Shown here: positions 6,003-6,420 of the stretch, piece by piece
Position numbering within the stretch: the stretch's first letter is position 1
How the letters are laid out: every line of letters begins with the position of its first letter
Source of the DNA: Ruminiclostridium sp.
Lineage (GTDB): Bacteria > Bacillota > Clostridia > Oscillospirales > Oscillospiraceae
Direction of reading: 5' to 3'
NCBI GenBank assembly: GCA_017560855.1
Contig: JAFZEB010000166.1
Coordinates: forward strand, 1 to 6,420
DNA: 6,420 nt
The notes under the pieces: generated by a model
Database searches by the model: none
The model's input: the letters and a program-made list of their open reading frames with translations, nothing else
Told to the model about the DNA's origin: nothing
Program-made: the position numbers and the translations under genes

Positions 6003-6012
6003 CGAATTAAAC

Positions 6013-6113
6013 AAAATGAAAAGGCAACAAAAATGGTGGACTGTGCAACCTGCCAGCGCATCCAAAAATATTAACAATTTGGCAACAAAAAAAGGCGAAA
6101 AAATGCCGCAAAA
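6013..6113. promoter_or_regulatory. Phased A-tracts and direct repeat upstream of the C39-like gene promoter
   Basis: A-tracts at 6087-6093, 6098-6103 and 6110-6113 are spaced by about 10-11 bases, one helical turn, and end just before the -35 at 6117; further A-tracts lie at 6013-6033. GGCAACAAAAA occurs twice (6023-6033 and 6081-6091), 58 bases apart. Such DNA is expected to be curved and can act as an UP element or regulator site. The stretch contrasts sharply with the GC-rich genes around it. Confidence 0.5.
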
Positions 6114-6116
6114 GGG

Positions 6117-6145
6117 TTCCCAAGACGGTAGAACTATGGTATTAT
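6117..6145 (+). promoter_or_regulatory. Extended -10 promoter of the C39-like gene
   Basis: TTCCCA (6117-6122, 4 of 6 to TTGACA) and TATTAT (6140-6145, 5 of 6) are 17 bases apart, and TGG directly precedes the -10, matching the TGn extension. Predicted start near 6152, giving a leader of about 93 bases. Confidence 0.68.
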
Positions 6146-6150
6146 TACAA

Positions 6151-6208
6151 AGCGGTAACAAATGTTACGAGTGAACCGCTGAATTGTAACAAACGAGGCC
6201 CAGGCCTC
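6151..6208 (+). promoter_or_regulatory. Structured 5' leader with nested inverted repeats
   Basis: AGCGGT (6151-6156) pairs with ACCGCT (6175-6180), and inside it GTAAC (6155-6159) pairs with GTTAC (6164-6168) over an AAAT loop. GTAACAAA recurs at 6186-6193. A GAGGC/GCCTC hairpin (6195-6208) is followed by TTTCTCT. It could be an operator, a 5'-stabilising hairpin or an attenuator; no known riboswitch is recognised. Confidence 0.4.
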
Positions 6209-6244
6209 TTTCTCTACTCATTTGATTAAGTTTGGAGTGATCCG

Positions 6245-6420
6245 ATGCGAGCGCGCATTTTGAGCATTTTGATGACGGTTTTGATGTTGGTGGCCCTGGT
6301 GCCTATGTCCGCCATGGCAGCCACCTTCGAGGAGATCAACCAGCAGGAGGTCTTCCTGACCCAGGAGAACAACGGCACCTGCACCTTAGCATCCACCGCC
6401 ATGATGCTCAGAAGAACCGC
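6245..6420 (+). CDS. Exported protein with C39-peptidase-like Cys motif, 3' end outside window
   Basis: 58 codons are visible from ATG 6245, open to the window end. GGAG (6234-6237) lies 7 bases upstream. Residues 1-25 form a signal peptide (MRAR, hydrophobic core ILSILMTVLMLVALVP, cut after MSAMA). The mature start, with VFLTQENNGTCTLASTAMMLRR (about 36-57), matches the pattern of papain-fold C39-like peptidases, in which Cys of a Q....C...A...ML motif is the nucleophile and the Gln before it forms the oxyanion hole: here Q40 and C46. The His and Asp/Asn partners would lie beyond the window. Probably a secreted cysteine peptidase or an amidase-like wall protein; the family is an inference from about 20 residues. 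Own promoter at 6117-6145. Confidence 0.72.
   Translation, partial: MRARILSILMTVLMLVALVPMSAMAATFEEINQQEVFLTQENNGTCTLASTAMMLRRT

Noticed and set aside
5990..6006. TTCGTC-GAATT-GACGAA inverted repeat at the GH-like gene stop
   Set aside because: Stem is only 6 bp, AT-rich, and followed by AATTAAAC rather than a T-run, so it is not a convincing terminator.
6016..6174. 52-codon open frame starting ATG AAA AGG
   Set aside because: No ribosome site before it, an unusual A-rich codon mix, and it runs across the predicted -35/-10 promoter; more likely chance in AT-rich DNA.
6172..6240. Possible ydaO-type (c-di-AMP) riboswitch because of ACCGCTGAAT
   Set aside because: The later conserved blocks of that riboswitch are absent and too few bases remain before the start codon.

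Overview
The window looks like chromosomal DNA from a low-G+C-phylum (Bacillota) but GC-rich gut anaerobe of the Clostridia, most likely the Oscillospiraceae/Flavonifractor-type group. The reasons are strongly C/G-ending codons, AAGGAGG-type ribosome sites, a YaaL (DUF2508)-BofA sporulation pair, an SLH-domain surface protein, a divergent GyrB/ParE paralog, and a CCCCTCATC...GATGAGGGG hairpin repeat of the kind I recall as common in Oscillospiraceae genomes. The genus assignment is inference.

Layout. (1) 1-1261, minus: 5' two thirds of a type II topoisomerase B subunit (ATPase plus transducer domains), cut by the window edge. (2) 1262-1459: divergent promoter region with two good sigma-A promoters back to back. 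(3) 1460-2395, plus: two small, membrane-anchored, tandem paralogs of unknown function. (4) 2409-2440: a perfect palindrome serving as a bidirectional terminator between convergent units. (5) 2459-4393, minus: secreted cell-surface protein with a Big_2 domain, uncharacterised beta-rich middle and three C-terminal SLH repeats. (6) 4394-4601: second divergent promoter region, with an 8-bp inverted repeat and a possible sporulation sigma-E-like element. (7) 4602-5074, plus: DUF2508/YaaL and BofA, overlapping by ATGA. (8) 5079-5180: structured hairpin repeat (MITE/REP-like). (9) 5202-6002, plus: membrane-anchored protein resembling the DUF4015 putative glycoside hydrolases, with a degenerate signature. 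(10) 6003-6244: AT-rich intergenic region with phased A-tracts, an extended -10 promoter and a leader with nested inverted repeats. (11) 6245 onward: exported protein with a C39-peptidase-like Cys motif, cut by the window end.

Most products are envelope-associated or exported: two membrane-anchored paralogs, an S-layer-type protein, BofA, the GH-like protein and the C39-like protein. YaaL-BofA fits endospore formation: in Bacillus, BofA holds the SpoIVFB protease inactive until pro-sigma-K must be cleaved. I see no convincing new multi-gene defence or mobile system. The items best worth following are the tandem paralog pair, the hairpin repeat placed between bofA and the GH-like gene, and the curved, structured leader of the C39-like gene.
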